From positions 1 through 42,728 of the forward strand of contig NZ_NPEX01000020.1 of the NCBI RefSeq assembly GCF_003258865.1: a stretch of 42,728 nucleotides of DNA, read 5' to 3'. The DNA is from Rhodoplanes roseus (lineage in GTDB: Bacteria > Pseudomonadota > Alphaproteobacteria > Rhizobiales > Xanthobacteraceae). The notes under the pieces were generated by a model that worked only from the letters and a program-made list of their open reading frames with translations, searched no databases and was not told where the DNA came from. Within the stretch, counting starts at the first letter, position 1. Each line of letters starts with the position of its first letter. Below are positions 42,070 through 42,728 of the stretch, in pieces. A program made the position numbers and the translations under genes.

Positions 42070-42329
42070 GCGACCAGCTCCGCCCTGCCCTGCGGCGCGA
42101 CGCCGCGATCGCCGTCGGTGCGGTGATCTGGCACGGCGGCAGGCCTCTCGCCGTGTTTCGCGTCCACGGCGAGGACGCGGCTGCGCCGGTGATCCTCGAA
42201 GAGCTGACGACTCGGTGCGGGCTGCGCGGTCAGCTCTGCCTCTGGTCGCTCGACGCGGTGACGAAAGCGATGATGCGCGGCGCGTCCCGACAGCATCGCT
42301 TCCTGGAGACGACGGAGGGACGGACGTGA
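42040..42329 (+). repeat. exact 30-bp repeat at two gene junctions
   Basis: Bases 42040-42069 and 42300-42329 are identical, start to start 260 bp apart. Each copy encodes the C-terminus LETTEGRT with its stop and the overlapping GTG of the next gene. The copies lie in different reading frames relative to each other's surroundings, so the repeat moves a stop-start junction. Confidence 0.9.
42066..42329 (+). CDS. hypothetical protein, 87 residues, bounded by the repeat
   Basis: Starts at GTG 42066 in the first repeat copy and ends in the second. Sequence DAAIAVGAVIWHGGRPLAVFRVHGEDAAAPVILEELTTRCGLRG suggests a small alpha/beta protein with no known family. Its C-terminus FLETTEGRT is identical to that of the helicase. 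Possibly acquired or created by recombination between the repeats. Confidence 0.6.
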   Translation: MSDQLRPALRRDAAIAVGAVIWHGGRPLAVFRVHGEDAAAPVILEELTTRCGLRGQLCLWSLDAVTKAMMRGASRQHRFLETTEGRT

Positions 42330-42679
42330 CCGTCTATGTCGACGACGTCCAGCACCGGTTCGGCCAGATGATCATGTGCCACATGTGGGCCGACACCGAG
42401 GACGAGCTGCACGCCATGGCGGACGGCCTCGGGATCGCGCGGCGCTGGTTCCAGCAGCCGCCGAAGGCCTCCTGGCGGCACTACGACATCAGCCTCGGCA
42501 AGAAGCGCCTGGCGCTCCGGCGTGGCGCCGTGCTGACCGACCGATACGGGCCGGTCGAGCACGTCGCCCGGCTGCACCTCGCCTCGGCCGATCCCGCGCT
42601 GGTCGCGAGAGGGGAGAGGACGCTGGCCAGAATTGCGGCCGCACGGACCATCACCACCCGCTCGGGAGCAGCATCATGA
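42326..42679 (+). CDS. DUF4031 domain protein
   Basis: 117 residues from GTG 42326. The start VTVYVDDVQHRFGQMIMCHMWADTEDELHAMADGLGIARRWFQ, then HYDISLGKKRLALRRGAV, is the hallmark of DUF4031 proteins, widespread in phages of actinobacteria and proteobacteria. The function is unknown; the His/Asp-rich first half may hold a metal. It is coupled to both neighbours by 4-nt overlaps. Confidence 0.88.
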   Translation: MTVYVDDVQHRFGQMIMCHMWADTEDELHAMADGLGIARRWFQQPPKASWRHYDISLGKKRLALRRGAVLTDRYGPVEHVARLHLASADPALVARGERTLARIAAARTITTRSGAAS

Positions 42680-42728
42680 AACAACGAGAGTTCACGAAGT
42701 GCCTTCGCTGCGGCAAGGGCGTGATGCA
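42676..42728 (+). CDS. start of a CxxC-containing small protein (cut by window edge)
   Basis: Begins MKQREFTKCLRCGKGVM at ATG 42676 (ATGA overlap) and runs off the window. C9-x2-C12 suggests half of a zinc ribbon. No more can be said from 17 codons. Confidence 0.55.
   Translation, partial: MKQREFTKCLRCGKGVM

Noticed and set aside
1-42728. CRISPR array, rRNA genes or insertion sequences
   Set aside because: No regularly spaced repeats, rRNA motifs or transposase-like proteins were seen in the window.

Overview
The DNA is very GC-rich (about two-thirds G+C or more by eye) with dense short-spaced operons. Gene content points to an alphaproteobacterium of the Hyphomicrobiales, perhaps a Rhodoplanes/Rhodopseudomonas/Bradyrhizobium-like metabolic generalist: several Bug/TctC binding proteins, PHA genes (phasin, acetoacetyl-CoA reductase), pyruvate formate-lyase, an NnrS-linked transporter and a ribE-ribH-nusB block. 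This placement is inference from gene content, not a database match.

Layout. 1-8.1 kb: pflB; a GntR regulator divergent from a tartrate/D-malate dehydrogenase-like gene with a Bug receptor; then, on the minus strand, a second Bug receptor with an enolase-superfamily enzyme. 8.2-9.6 kb: an exported collagen-like protein and a phasin. 9.7-14.9 kb: a four-gene catabolic operon (NodB-like deacetylase, 2-hydroxyacid dehydrogenase, HpcH/HpaI aldolase, M20 amidohydrolase) divergent from a LysR regulator. 15-24.8 kb: a small Cys-rich ORF, pyrC, two hypothetical genes, a MaoC-phosphotransacetylase fusion, a CBS-domain protein, a chemoreceptor and phaB. 24.8-28.8 kb: TetR regulator, small secreted protein, nusB-ribH-ribE, EamA exporter. 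29.0-33.9 kb: a tightly coupled five-gene operon of two tandem paralogous binding proteins, permease, ATPase and NnrS. 33.9-37.2 kb: a LysR regulator with two DNA-binding domains, divergent from an amidohydrolase and a third Bug receptor.

At 37.6 kb the chromosome breaks. The 3' half of a tRNA-Asp(GTC) gene is present without its 5' half and is followed by short repeats that look like integrase arm sites. From there to the right edge is an integrated element, probably a prophage or phage-derived island. Its genes (small proteins, a DUF5131/Gp37-Gp68 protein, a PD-(D/E)XK nuclease of VRR-NUC type, an SNF2-type helicase, a DUF4031 protein and a CxxC protein) are linked at eight consecutive junctions by 4-nt ATGA/GTGA stop-start overlaps. 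One 30-bp sequence is repeated exactly at two of these junctions. The integrase and the intact tRNA-Asp should lie beyond the right edge.

Themes: orphan solute receptors paired with single catabolic enzymes and local regulators; anaerobic/fermentative and storage metabolism (pflB, MaoC-Pta, PHA); and a mobile replication/processing module. The most promising poorly described systems are the NnrS-linked twin-receptor ABC operon and the coupled nuclease-helicase-DUF5131 cassette.
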